A stretch of 64,000 bases of DNA from Bacteroidia bacterium (GCA_030427865.1 JAUICK010000003.1:62001-126000), one strand, 5' to 3'. Positions 9,107-17,832 are shown, counted from the first letter of the stretch. A program made the numbers and translations. The notes: generated by a model from the letters alone, not told the origin.

Positions 9107-11203
9107 TTGAATTTAGACTATCCAATTACATACATTAAAGGAATAAGTGTGCAAAGGGCAACTTTGCTCTACACAGAATTGGGTATAAAAACGTGCAATG
9201 ATTTATTAAATTTTTTTCCATACAGATATATAGATAAAACCCAATTTTATCAGATAAAAGATTTGCAACCTAATTCTTCTGAAGTGCAAATTGTGGGTAA
9301 AATTACCAATGTAAAATCTGTTGCTCAAAAAAAAGGAAGTCGTTTGGTGGCAACTTTTCAAGACGCTTCTGGTTCTATGGAGCTGGTTTGGTTTAAAGGT
9401 CAAAAATGGATTAAAGACTCGCTTAAAGTTAATATGCCTTATGTAGTTTATGGAAAATTAAATCATTACAATGGTAAGTTTAGTATTCCGCATCCAGAAA
9501 TGGAGTTGGTTACAGAATATAAAAAAAAGTTACAAACTAAAATGCAACCTGTGTACCCATCCACAGAAAAATTATCTAACTCTGGAGTTTCAAATAAATT
9601 GATGCGAACTTATATTCAGAATTTATTACAACACGTTTATGATGGAATTCAAGAAAGTTTATCAGCAGAAATAATTGATGATTTTAAACTGATGCAGAAA
9701 CGAGATGCTCTGTTAAATGTACATTTTCCTAAAAGTCAAGAAAATTTAGCCAAAGCACAATATCGTTTAAAATTTGAAGAATTATTTTTTATTCAGCTGC
9801 AATTGGTTAGAAAGAAACTCATCAATAAAACAAAAATTAAGGGTTTTGTTTTCGAAAATGTGGGAGAAAAGTTTAATACGTTTTATAAAAACCATTTGCC
9901 TTTTAAACTAACAAATGCTCAGAAAAGAGTGCTAAAAGAGATTCGAAAGGATGTTGCTTCTGGAGCTCATATGAATCGTTTGTTACAGGGTGATGTGGGT
10001 TCAGGCAAAACCATAGTTGCTTTATTAACCATGTTGTTGGCAATTGATAACGGTTTTCAAGCTACAATTATGGCACCCACAGAAATTTTAGCAAAGCAAC
10101 ATTTTACAGCAGTTTCAGAACTTTTACAAGGCATGAATGTTAAAGTTGATATTCTTACAGGCTCAGTAAAAACTAAAAAAAGAAGAGAAATTCATGCAAA
10201 TTTAGAAGATGGCACTTTGCATATTTTGGTTGGAACTCACGCACTTTTAGAAGATAAAGTACAATTCAACAACTTAGGAATTGCCATTATTGATGAGCAA
10301 CACAGGTTTGGAGTGAAACAAAGAGCAAAACTTTGGTCTAAAAACCAACTTCCACCACATATTTTAGTAATGACAGCCACTCCAATACCAAGAACTTTGG
10401 CAATGTCTGTTTATGGTGATTTGGATATTTCTGTAATTGATGAATTACCACCAGGAAGAAAAGAAGTAAAAACTGTGCATCGTTTTGATAGCAATAGATT
10501 ATCTGTATTTAGGTTTTTAAAAGATGAAATTAAAAAAGGGAGGCAAGTGTATGTTGTGTATCCTTTAATTCAAGAGTCTGAAGCTATGGATTACAAGGAT
10601 TTAATGGATGGGTATGAGAGTATTTCTCGAGAATTTCCTTCACCTAAATATCAGATAAGTATTGTGCATGGAAAAATGAAACCTGCAGATAAAGAGTACG
10701 AAATGCAGCGTTTTGTAAAAGGTGAAACACAAATTATGGTGGCAACAACAGTAATAGAAGTTGGTGTAAATGTGCCTAATGCTAGTGTTATGGTTATTGA
10801 AAGTGCAGAACGTTTTGGACTCTCTCAACTGCATCAATTAAGAGGAAGAGTTGGGCGAGGAGCAGACCAAAGTTATTGTATTTTATTATCTAGCTTTAAA
10901 TTGTCTGAAGAAGCTAAAACCCGATTAAAAACTATGGTAGAGACTTCTGATGGATTTAAAATAGCAGAAGTAGATTTAAAATTACGGGGACCTGGAAATA
11001 TTATGGGCACACAACAAAGTGGTGTTTTAAATTTAAAGATTGCTGATGTAGCAAAAGATGCAAATATTTTAGTTACAGCAAGAAATACAGCAATAGAAAT
11101 TTTACAAAATGACCCAAATCTTTCTGATGAGAAAAATCTTTCAATTCAAAAAGCATTTGTTAAAATGACTCAATCATCAAAAATTTGGAGCAATATTAGT
11201 TAA
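9107..11203 (+). CDS. recG: ATP-dependent DNA helicase RecG
   Basis: This 698-residue helicase reverses stalled replication forks and processes branched recombination intermediates. An N-terminal OB-fold wedge domain (residues about 50-190) precedes two RecA-like helicase domains. Walker A is GDVGSGKT near residue 295, the DExH box is IDEQHRFG near 397, motif III is MTATPIPRT, and motif VI is QLRGRVGRG near 576. The length is normal for the family. The start is TTG at 9107; no in-frame ATG lies close by, and MNLDYPITYIKG aligns with usual RecG N-termini. A small methyltransferase gene begins 6 bases after its stop and is probably co-transcribed. Confidence 0.96.
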   Translation: MNLDYPITYIKGISVQRATLLYTELGIKTCNDLLNFFPYRYIDKTQFYQIKDLQPNSSEVQIVGKITNVKSVAQKKGSRLVATFQDASGSMELVWFKGQKWIKDSLKVNMPYVVYGKLNHYNGKFSIPHPEMELVTEYKKKLQTKMQPVYPSTEKLSNSGVSNKLMRTYIQNLLQHVYDGIQESLSAEIIDDFKLMQKRDALLNVHFPKSQENLAKAQYRLKFEELFFIQLQLVRKKLINKTKIKGFVFENVGEKFNTFYKNHLPFKLTNAQKRVLKEIRKDVASGAHMNRLLQGDVGSGKTIVALLTMLLAIDNGFQATIMAPTEILAKQHFTAVSELLQGMNVKVDILTGSVKTKKRREIHANLEDGTLHILVGTHALLEDKVQFNNLGIAIIDEQHRFGVKQRAKLWSKNQLPPHILVMTATPIPRTLAMSVYGDLDISVIDELPPGRKEVKTVHRFDSNRLSVFRFLKDEIKKGRQVYVVYPLIQESEAMDYKDLMDGYESISREFPSPKYQISIVHGKMKPADKEYEMQRFVKGETQIMVATTVIEVGVNVPNASVMVIESAERFGLSQLHQLRGRVGRGADQSYCILLSSFKLSEEAKTRLKTMVETSDGFKIAEVDLKLRGPGNIMGTQQSGVLNLKIADVAKDANILVTARNTAIEILQNDPNLSDEKNLSIQKAFVKMTQSSKIWSNIS

Positions 11204-11209
11204 GTTTTT

Positions 11210-11875
11210 ATGCTAGAAAATAAGAATAAAAAAACGCCTTGGCCAACAAAAAAAGTCATGGAACAGATATATGAGCTAAGTCTTTGGGGTAAAAATGATA
11301 CCAATTTTTACTCTGGTTATGGTTCTCATAACTATAATATTATTTATCCATATATAAGTTTTGTAAAATCCTTTTTACTGTCATTTAAAAATCCATTAAC
11401 TGTTTGCGACTTAGGGTGTGGTGATTTTAATGTAGGAAAACAGTTGGTAGATTTTTCTAAAGAATATTTTGCTGTAGATATTGTAGAATCGCTTATAAAC
11501 CATAATAATAAGAAGTTTAAACATAAAAAAATAAAATTTTTGTGTTTAGATATTGCTAAAGATAATTTGCCTTCTGCTGATTGTGTAATTTTAAGGCAGG
11601 TATTGCAGCATTTATCTAATACTGAAATTCTAAAAGTTTTAAAAAAAATATCAGAATATAAATATGTAATTGTAACAGAGCATATTCCAAGTTATCAATT
11701 TATACCGAATAAAGATATTATTTCTGGACAAGGTATCAGATTAAAAAAACAAAGCGGAGTAGATTTATTAGCATCTCCTTTTAAGTTTAAAATAAAGGAA
11801 GAAAAACAAGTTTTATCTATTGATTTAGATGATAAAAAAGGAGTTATAAAAACTATTATTTATAAGCAATTTTAA
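11210..11875 (+). CDS. Class I SAM-dependent methyltransferase, unknown substrate
   Basis: This 221-residue soluble protein has a Rossmann-type SAM site, VCDLGCGDFNVGKQL, around residues 64-78, followed by an acidic strand end (FAVDIVESLI) and ILRQVLQHLSN where motif IV and its surroundings would be. It resembles the small-molecule or glycan-associated methyltransferases of the Methyltransf_11/25 groups, but the substrate cannot be assigned. It begins 6 bases downstream of recG and converges with mutS2, separated by 11 bases. It is not part of the usual recG neighbourhood, so it may be a later insertion into this locus. Confidence 0.75.
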   Translation: MLENKNKKTPWPTKKVMEQIYELSLWGKNDTNFYSGYGSHNYNIIYPYISFVKSFLLSFKNPLTVCDLGCGDFNVGKQLVDFSKEYFAVDIVESLINHNNKKFKHKKIKFLCLDIAKDNLPSADCVILRQVLQHLSNTEILKVLKKISEYKYVIVTEHIPSYQFIPNKDIISGQGIRLKKQSGVDLLASPFKFKIKEEKQVLSIDLDDKKGVIKTIIYKQF

Positions 11876-11886
11876 TAATTTACAGA

Positions 11887-14094
11887 TTATTTTTTAGCTT
11901 TTTCAACCAATTCTAATTTGTCAACAGAAGTTTTAGTTGTAAAAATACCGTAGTTTATGGTAACACTTTTTTTGTCTATTTTGTCGATAGTACCCACAGA
12001 ATTTGAATCTATAATTCGAACTCTATCATTGAGTTTGAAAGCATAATTTGCTTTTTCTTTAGCAATCTTTTCAGCTTCTATTTTCTTTTCTTTACGTACT
12101 TGAACCACTTTTTCTAAAACTTCTTTTTCAACTTTTTTAATAACTTCCTGTTGTTTTTTTACGGCAACTTTAGCCTTTTGTTTTTGTGCTTTCGTTTTTG
12201 GTTTAACAGGATTTTTCTTAATATATTTAACTTTTTCGTCTGCAACCCACTTATTAAAATTTGTAGTTAATTCCTTTTTATTGTTAGTTTGAAAGTATTT
12301 ATTTAAAAGTTCATTAGTTTTTCTACCTAAAGAAAGCATTTTTTGATTTTGGTCATACAATTCTTGGAAACCAGCCAATTTATCTTGAATACGTTGTTCT
12401 TTTTCTTGTAAATTATCTAAATGTTCTTGTCCTTTTGACTGTTGTTTTTCTAAATTATCAGAGTTTTTCTGCAATCGATTACGTTCTTTTTGCAACTTAG
12501 AAATCGTTTTATCTAAACGTACTTTTTCGGTTTCAACTCGTTTTTTTGCTTTGTTGATTAAACTAAAAGGAATCCCATTTTTCTGAGCCACTTCAAAGGT
12601 AAAAGAACTTCCTGCTTGCCCAACAAATAACTTGTATAAAGGTTCTAAAGAACGCTCATCAAATTGCATATTGGCGTTGGTTACGTTCTCCAATTCGTTT
12701 GCCAAAACTTTTAAGTTGGAGTAGTGGGTGGTAATAATTCCGAATGCTTTTTTATGATAAAATTCTTCTAAAAAAATTTCTGCTAAAGCTCCACCTAATT
12801 CTGGGTCAGAACCCGTACCAAACTCATCAATTAAAAACAATGTATTTTCATTACATTTGCGTAAAAAGTAACGCATATTTTTTAAACGATAACTATAAGT
12901 ACTTAGTTGATTTTCAATAGATTGGTTGTCTCCAATATCTGTTAAAACAGTATCAAAAATATACGTTTGACTGCGCTCATCTACAGGAATTAAAATTCCG
13001 CTTTGCAACATTATTTGTAATAAACCAATGGTTTTTAAAGTGATACTTTTTCCACCAGCATTTGGTCCAGAAATTACAATAATTTGTTGTTTCTCGTTTA
13101 ACGTAATTGTCTGAGAAACGGTTTGTAATTTCTGTTCTTTATTCTTTTTCCATAAAACAGGATGGTACGCATTTTTAAAAAAGATTTTCTTTTCTCTTGT
13201 TATTTTTGGCAAAATGGCATTCATTTCTTGTGCATATTTTGCTTTTGCACCAACTACATCTATATGAATTAAAAAAGCTAAATATTTTTCTAAAAGTGAT
13301 ACTAAAGGACGAATAGTTGTAGATAAATCTCTTAATATTTTTACAACTTCTTGTTTTTCGTCATACATTAAATTTTGATATTCTCTTGCATAAGAAAGTG
13401 TGGCTTGAGGCGCAATATAAACGATGTTTCCAGATTTTGAAGAACCTAACAAACTACCCGCAACTTTTTTTCTGTGCATAGCAGAAACAGCCAAAACACG
13501 TTGATTATCTACAACAGTTTCTTTTATATCATCTAAATAACCAGCAGCAATTGCTTTTGACAATGCAGATGAAAAACTCGCTCCAATTTTACCACGAACA
13601 TTGTTAATGTCTCTTCTTATTTGTTTTAAAATTGGTGAGGCATTATTTTTTACTTCGCCAGAAATATCAATTATTTTTTTAATTTCATCATCAATAAAAG
13701 TGGTAAATTCTATTTGTTGAGAAAGTTCAAAAAAAGTAGGGAATTGAATTTTAAATTTTTTAAAGAACTTAATGAGTTCATTTACAGTGAGTGAAGTTGT
13801 GGCTATTTTTAGAAAAGCATCTGTTTCTATAAAACTATTTTCTATAGCCAAACGTTTTACACTTTCTGTTATATTGTCAAATCCGTGATTTGGAACTCTA
13901 TTTTCGCTTTCAAAAGACGCTAAATATTCATCAACCAAATGCAGTTCTTTAAATAATGCTTTTTTATTTGCTATGGGTTGAATTTCAAAAACATTTTTTT
14001 GTCCTAAATTAGAGATACAATATGCTGCAACGTGTTGTAAAACCGTTGAAAATTCTAAATCTTGTAAAGTTTTATCAGAAATATTAGTATCCAA
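11887..14094 (-). CDS. mutS2: MutS2 family ATPase (Smr-less form)
   Basis: This 735-residue protein carries the MutS core and ATPase: Walker A GPNAGGKS near residue 345, Walker B LFLIDEFGTGSDP near 418 and the H-loop ITTHYSNLK. A long Lys/Glu-rich coiled coil covers about residues 510-660. The protein ends in a small KOW-like β domain (VRIIDSNSVGTIDKI) and has no Smr nuclease domain, unlike the roughly 785-residue Bacillus form. MutS2 proteins suppress recombination or act in ribosome rescue in other bacteria; which role applies here is unknown. The start is TTG at 14094, since no nearby in-frame ATG exists. It is divergent from ung across a perfect palindrome. Confidence 0.88.
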   Translation of the reverse strand: MDTNISDKTLQDLEFSTVLQHVAAYCISNLGQKNVFEIQPIANKKALFKELHLVDEYLASFESENRVPNHGFDNITESVKRLAIENSFIETDAFLKIATTSLTVNELIKFFKKFKIQFPTFFELSQQIEFTTFIDDEIKKIIDISGEVKNNASPILKQIRRDINNVRGKIGASFSSALSKAIAAGYLDDIKETVVDNQRVLAVSAMHRKKVAGSLLGSSKSGNIVYIAPQATLSYAREYQNLMYDEKQEVVKILRDLSTTIRPLVSLLEKYLAFLIHIDVVGAKAKYAQEMNAILPKITREKKIFFKNAYHPVLWKKNKEQKLQTVSQTITLNEKQQIIVISGPNAGGKSITLKTIGLLQIMLQSGILIPVDERSQTYIFDTVLTDIGDNQSIENQLSTYSYRLKNMRYFLRKCNENTLFLIDEFGTGSDPELGGALAEIFLEEFYHKKAFGIITTHYSNLKVLANELENVTNANMQFDERSLEPLYKLFVGQAGSSFTFEVAQKNGIPFSLINKAKKRVETEKVRLDKTISKLQKERNRLQKNSDNLEKQQSKGQEHLDNLQEKEQRIQDKLAGFQELYDQNQKMLSLGRKTNELLNKYFQTNNKKELTTNFNKWVADEKVKYIKKNPVKPKTKAQKQKAKVAVKKQQEVIKKVEKEVLEKVVQVRKEKKIEAEKIAKEKANYAFKLNDRVRIIDSNSVGTIDKIDKKSVTINYGIFTTKTSVDKLELVEKAKK

Positions 14095-14115
14095 AATTGT
14101 AATTTTGTTTTAAAT

Positions 14116-14148
14116 AGACCTCAGAGGTTTTTAAAACCTCTGAGGTCT
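14116..14148. repeat. Perfect 33 bp palindrome between mutS2 and ung
   Basis: Arms AGACCTCAGAGGTTTT and AAAACCTCTGAGGTCT are 16-base perfect complements around a single T. It occupies most of the 80-base spacer between the divergent TTG of mutS2 and ATG of ung. It could be a hairpin-forming repeat or an operator for a dimeric regulator. Confidence 0.8.
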
Positions 14149-14174
14149 AAAATCATCAACAAAAATAAGAAACA

Positions 14175-14840
14175 ATGCAAGTAAAAATAGCGGATAGTTG
14201 GAAAAATATTTTACAGCAAGAATTTGACAAAACCTATTTTAAAGAGTTAACAGAGTTTGTAAAATCTGAATATCAACAACATATTTGTTATCCTAAAGGT
14301 TCAACTATTTTTGCTGCGTTTGATTACTGTAGTTTTGATGATTTAAAAGTGGTAATTATTGGTCAAGATCCTTATCATGGTCCAAATCAAGCCAATGGTT
14401 TGTGTTTTTCTGTAAAAGATGGAATTGCGCATCCTCCATCATTAATTAATATTTTTAAAGAAATTTCTACAGATTTAAATATTCCTTATCCACAAAATGG
14501 GAATTTAGAAAAATGGGCAAAACAAGGTGTTTTATTGTTGAATGCAACTTTAACTGTAAGAGCTCACGAAGCTGGAAGTCATCAAAAAAAAGGTTGGGAA
14601 ACATTTACAGATGAAGTTATTAAGCAAATTTCTAAAGAAAAAAAAGATGTAGTTTTTTTACTCTGGGGTGGTTTTGCTAAAAAGAAATCGAAACTAATTG
14701 ATAAGAAAAAGCATCATATTTTAGAGTCTGGGCATCCAAGTCCTTTAAGTGCAAATAGAGGATATTGGTTTGGAAACAAACATTTTTCGAAAACCAATGC
14801 TTTTTTAAAATCGATTCATAAAAAAGAAATTGACTGGTAA
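14175..14840 (+). CDS. ung: Uracil-DNA glycosylase, family 1
   Basis: This 221-residue base-excision repair enzyme removes uracil from DNA. It shows the water-activating motif GQDPYHGPNQANG near residues 61-73, the stacking region PPSLINIFKEI, the uracil-binding Asn in LLLNATLTVRA, and the minor-groove loop HPSPLSANRG near 186. Length and all active-site motifs are normal. The ATG at 14175 is the only sensible start. It appears monocistronic, followed by a structured repeat-like 3' element and a terminator belonging to the opposite strand. Confidence 0.97.
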   Translation: MQVKIADSWKNILQQEFDKTYFKELTEFVKSEYQQHICYPKGSTIFAAFDYCSFDDLKVVIIGQDPYHGPNQANGLCFSVKDGIAHPPSLINIFKEISTDLNIPYPQNGNLEKWAKQGVLLLNATLTVRAHEAGSHQKKGWETFTDEVIKQISKEKKDVVFLLWGGFAKKKSKLIDKKKHHILESGHPSPLSANRGYWFGNKHFSKTNAFLKSIHKKEIDW

Positions 14841-14865
14841 TAAAGACTAATGTTGGCAGATTGTT

Positions 14866-14939
14866 TAGCCCTGATTGAGCCATTTGTTTGAGCTCGTTGA
14901 GGAACGAAACAGCGAGTGGTGAAAGCAGGAAATAGCTTC
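14866..14939 (+). repeat. Structured dispersed element downstream of ung
   Basis: The stretch begins TAGCCCTGATTGAGC, contains GAGGAACGA, and ends GCAGGAAATAGCTTC. The ends can pair (AGC-CCTG with CAGG-aaata-GCT), giving a closed stem around a variable middle. From memory, elements with this GCCCTGAT...GCAGGAAATAGCT layout recur after genes in many Flavobacteriia genomes; this is the only copy I see in the window. Confidence 0.55.
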
Positions 14940-14940
14940 A

Positions 14941-14966
14941 AAAAAAAAATCCGCATAGAGCGGATT
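14941..14966 (-). terminator. Rho-independent terminator of the small lipoprotein gene
   Basis: On the minus strand AATCCGC, a 5-base loop (TCTAT) and GCGGATT form a 7 bp stem (14948-14966) followed by a run of T. It lies about 30 bases after the stop of the 46-residue lipoprotein gene. Confidence 0.8.
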
Positions 14967-14997
14967 CATTGAATTTGAAATTAAGAAACAAACAGAT

Positions 14998-15138
14998 TTA
15001 AGATAAATCTACTTGTGTTAATGTTGTTTGAATAGTTATTGAATTGTCTGCTAAACCGCAAGACTTAGAAGTGCTTCTACATGAAGAAAAACAAATGATT
15101 CCTAAAACACAAATTGCAATAAACACTACTTTTTTCAT
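14998..15138 (-). CDS. Very small putative lipoprotein (46 aa)
   Basis: An ATG at 15138 opens a 46-codon frame ending in TAA at 14998. The N-terminus is MKKVVFIAICVLG, then IICFSSC, a signal peptide with a lipobox-like Cys at residue 20. The mature part would be only 27 residues (CRSTSKSCGLADNS onward) with one further Cys. A clean terminator follows about 30 bases downstream, which supports a real gene. It starts 18 bases after the stop of the substrate-binding-like gene on the same strand, so it may be the last gene of that unit or have its own promoter. I do not recognise the family, and no function can be given. Confidence 0.7.
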   Translation of the reverse strand: MKKVVFIAICVLGIICFSSCRSTSKSCGLADNSITIQTTLTQVDLS

Positions 15139-15156
15139 TGTTAAAATTTTTACGAG

Positions 15157-16017
15157 TTAAATGTACATATTTTTTATGAACATTTTAGAGTTTTTCTTTT
15201 CTTGGATAACGTTAAAGGTTGTCATTTTATTTTGAATACGAGTAATTAAATTTTTGGTAATTGGTTTGCCTGCATTCCATTCTGTAATTTTTAACCATTT
15301 TTGGATATCTTCTAATTGCTGCTCGTACCTTTGAGCTAAAATTACATCAATATTTTTAATTTTTTTAAAGTCTTTAGTTTCAGAATTTATAATATCTAAA
15401 ACTTGTTTTACTTCATTAAAATTATTTTCTAAAACTTCATTTCTAACTGCGATAACAAAACATGGCCAAGGAGTTGGGCAATCATCAATTCGTCTAAACG
15501 TACCATTATCTACCAAAGGTTTAGTTGTAAAATGCTCCCACATAAAATAGTCTGCTTCTTTTTTGGTAAGTGCATCTATTCCGCCTTGTAAATTACCAAT
15601 GACGTTAAATTTTAGTTTAGAAATATTCCAACCTTGGTTGTATGCATTTACTATTGCCATTAAATGCGAACCAGAACCATATCTACTAATGGCAATGGTG
15701 GCGTGTTCTAAATCTTTTATAGTTTTAAAAGATGAATTTGCATTTACATGAATGCCCCAAATTAAAGGCGTTTTTACAAATGTTTGTACAATTTTAGACG
15801 GATTTCCATCTGCAATATCTTTAATAATTCCTTCGGTTAAAACAATGGCAATATCTACAGTTCCATTTCTTAAGGCTTTGCACATTTGCCCTGTTCCTCC
15901 AGGAAAATCTTGCCATCGCAAATTAATATTATGTTTTTGGTATTCTTTATTTTTTAATGTGATATACCAAGGGTAATTGAAATGCTCTGGCACACCACCA
16001 ACTTTTAAGTTGATCAT
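15157..16017 (-). CDS. Substrate-binding-protein-like protein without signal peptide
   Basis: This 286-residue protein has the fold pattern of periplasmic binding proteins of the SsuA/PhnD/THI5 type: KVGGVPEHFNYPWY at the N-terminus, FPGGTGQMCKALRNGTVDIA near residue 40, and a hinge-like ISRYGSGSHLMA near 110. Unlike transport receptors it has no signal peptide or lipobox, and no ABC permease or ATPase gene is adjacent. Its ATG directly abuts the TAA of the phosphorylase gene (TAAATG), so the products are probably made together in the cytoplasm. Binding-protein folds also occur in cytoplasmic enzymes such as MqnA and MqnD, so an enzyme role is possible. The specific function is unknown. Confidence 0.75.
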   Translation of the reverse strand: MINLKVGGVPEHFNYPWYITLKNKEYQKHNINLRWQDFPGGTGQMCKALRNGTVDIAIVLTEGIIKDIADGNPSKIVQTFVKTPLIWGIHVNANSSFKTIKDLEHATIAISRYGSGSHLMAIVNAYNQGWNISKLKFNVIGNLQGGIDALTKKEADYFMWEHFTTKPLVDNGTFRRIDDCPTPWPCFVIAVRNEVLENNFNEVKQVLDIINSETKDFKKIKNIDVILAQRYEQQLEDIQKWLKITEWNAGKPITKNLITRIQNKMTTFNVIQEKKNSKMFIKNMYI

Positions 16018-16887
16018 TTAGGATGTTAATTTTTTAAGGGCATATTCTATTAAATTTGCTACAACTTTACCAGGGTTTTCGCTAAAAGTACCATTAGCTC
16101 TATTGGCAATAATAGCGTTTATAGAGCATGCGTTATGTCCTAAAAGTTTTGATAATCCATAAATGGCAGACGTTTCCATTTCTAAATTAGTAATTCTGTT
16201 TCCTTTAAAATTAAAACTATCAATTTTTGAGTTTAAATTGTCATCTTGTAAAGCCAATCTTAAAATTCTTCCTTGTGGTCCATAAAACCCGCCAGCCGTA
16301 GCTGTAATTCCTATAAAAGTGTGTTGAGATGTAAGTTTGTTTTCTAAACTTTTACTGTTATCAATAACAATTGGATTGGCTTTTTTATTACTCCAATTAG
16401 TGTGTTTTACAAAAGCGTTTTCAATATCTATATTAGAAATATTATCAATTATATACGAATGTAACATTCCATTTAAGTCTAATCCATGAGAACTAACCAC
16501 AAAAGCATCTACAGGAATGTCTGCTTGCAAAGAACCAGAAGTACCAATTCTAACTATATTTAAAGAAGTTAGTTTTTCTTTTGGTTTTCTTGTATTTAGA
16601 TCGATGTTTACTAAAGCATCTAACTCGTTCATTACAATATCTATATTGTCTGGACCAATACCAGTAGACATTACAGAAAAGCGTTTGTTTTTATAGATAC
16701 CAGTTGTAGTTTTAAATTCTCTTTTTTGAGTTGTAAATTCTATAGAATCGAAGTGTTTGGTAATTTTATCAACCCTATCTTGGTCGCCAACAAAAATAAT
16801 ATTGTTGGCAATATGTTCTGGTCTTAAATTTAAATGATAAACACTACCATCTGGATTTAAGATAAGTTCAGATTGCTTTATAGACAT
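16018..16887 (-). CDS. Nucleoside phosphorylase family protein (uridine phosphorylase-like)
   Basis: This 289-residue protein belongs to the NP-I nucleoside phosphorylase superfamily. It shows the phosphate-binding region VGDQDRVDKI near residue 33, STGIGPDNIDIV near 74, RIGTSGSLQADIP near 112 and the substrate-binding NLEMETSAIYGLSKLLG near 235. It probably cleaves a nucleoside with phosphate to a base and sugar phosphate; uridine is only a guess. It is the middle gene of three with zero-base junctions: its ATG follows the TAA of the DUF1835 gene directly, and its TAA is followed directly by the next ATG. Such spacing implies translational coupling. Confidence 0.87.
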   Translation of the reverse strand: MSIKQSELILNPDGSVYHLNLRPEHIANNIIFVGDQDRVDKITKHFDSIEFTTQKREFKTTTGIYKNKRFSVMSTGIGPDNIDIVMNELDALVNIDLNTRKPKEKLTSLNIVRIGTSGSLQADIPVDAFVVSSHGLDLNGMLHSYIIDNISNIDIENAFVKHTNWSNKKANPIVIDNSKSLENKLTSQHTFIGITATAGGFYGPQGRILRLALQDDNLNSKIDSFNFKGNRITNLEMETSAIYGLSKLLGHNACSINAIIANRANGTFSENPGKVVANLIEYALKKLTS

Positions 16888-17832
16888 TTAAGATGTAATT
16901 TGTAATAGTTTTTCAGATTTATTATTGAATAAAAAACTGTATTTTTTTGCACCACCAAGATACGAATTTTCACTGCGTAATTCACTATAAAAGTTTATTT
17001 CGTTTTCTAAAATTTGCAAACCTTTTTTCGATAATTTAACAGGATTGAATGAGGTAAAAAGCTTCTGAAGTTGTGCTATTTTATATTCATATTGTAAATC
17101 TCCAAAACCATATTTTTCTTGATTTTGTAATAGTTTACCAATCAATTGTTCTTTTGATGAAAGTTTGTAAGAATTGGCTGTATTTAAAATTGTATTTTCA
17201 ATTTTATTTAAACCGTTGTTTATAGAAGGGAATCGCATTATGTGCATTTCTATTGCAGATGCTAAATACTGAAAAGGTGACATAGGATTAAATTTATATA
17301 CTGTTTCTAATCTTAAAGGAGAGTCAGAACAATACAATTGCCAAATATAATCTGCGTATTCTATATCGTCTTGTGTTAAATCTATTCTGTTTTTATAATG
17401 TAGATGAATTTGATTTTCTGTTAATTCACTTAAACTTTTTAGTTTTTTAGAACCTTTAATTTTACCACTACAAACTAAAGAAATATGATAACCTTTTCTA
17501 TATGTTTTTAACCAACTTATAACAGCTAACATGTTTATTTGGCAAAATAAATCGTGCTCAAACCATAATATAATTTCTTTACTTTCTTTTTTATTACAGA
17601 GGTTTCTGTACTCTTTAACTGTAAAGTCTATAAATTTTTTTTTACTAACTTTATAGGAAGTTTTAAAAAACTCGAATCTATTTTTCCAGAAAGATTCACT
17701 ACCAACATCTGTTGTGGTTTTTCCTTCAGATAACATCTCTCTCCAAGTGATAAAATCTCCAGAAAACTTAAGTTTTTTTAGATAGTTTGTGGTACTATCT
17801 CCATTTGTAATATGTAATATTGAAGAACTCAT
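16888..17832 (-). CDS. DUF1835 domain protein
   Basis: This 314-residue protein starts with SILHITNGDSTTNYLKKL, the hallmark of DUF1835, a small family of unknown function. EIILWFEHDLFCQINML near residue 93 and the C-terminal helical half, with MSPFQYLASAIEMH, are also family-like. No membrane segment or signal peptide is visible. It is the first gene of the tightly joined unit with the nucleoside phosphorylase and the binding-protein-like gene. DUF1835 has been suggested to resemble nucleotide-dependent enzymes, but I cannot support a reaction from sequence. Confidence 0.8.
   Translation of the reverse strand: MSSSILHITNGDSTTNYLKKLKFSGDFITWREMLSEGKTTTDVGSESFWKNRFEFFKTSYKVSKKKFIDFTVKEYRNLCNKKESKEIILWFEHDLFCQINMLAVISWLKTYRKGYHISLVCSGKIKGSKKLKSLSELTENQIHLHYKNRIDLTQDDIEYADYIWQLYCSDSPLRLETVYKFNPMSPFQYLASAIEMHIMRFPSINNGLNKIENTILNTANSYKLSSKEQLIGKLLQNQEKYGFGDLQYEYKIAQLQKLFTSFNPVKLSKKGLQILENEINFYSELRSENSYLGGAKKYSFLFNNKSEKLLQITS

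Noticed and set aside
15157..16887. Futalosine pathway genes (MqnB with MqnA or MqnD)
   Set aside because: The fold types are suggestive, but the N-terminal and active-site sequences do not match Mqn proteins I know, and Flavobacteriaceae normally use the classical menaquinone route.
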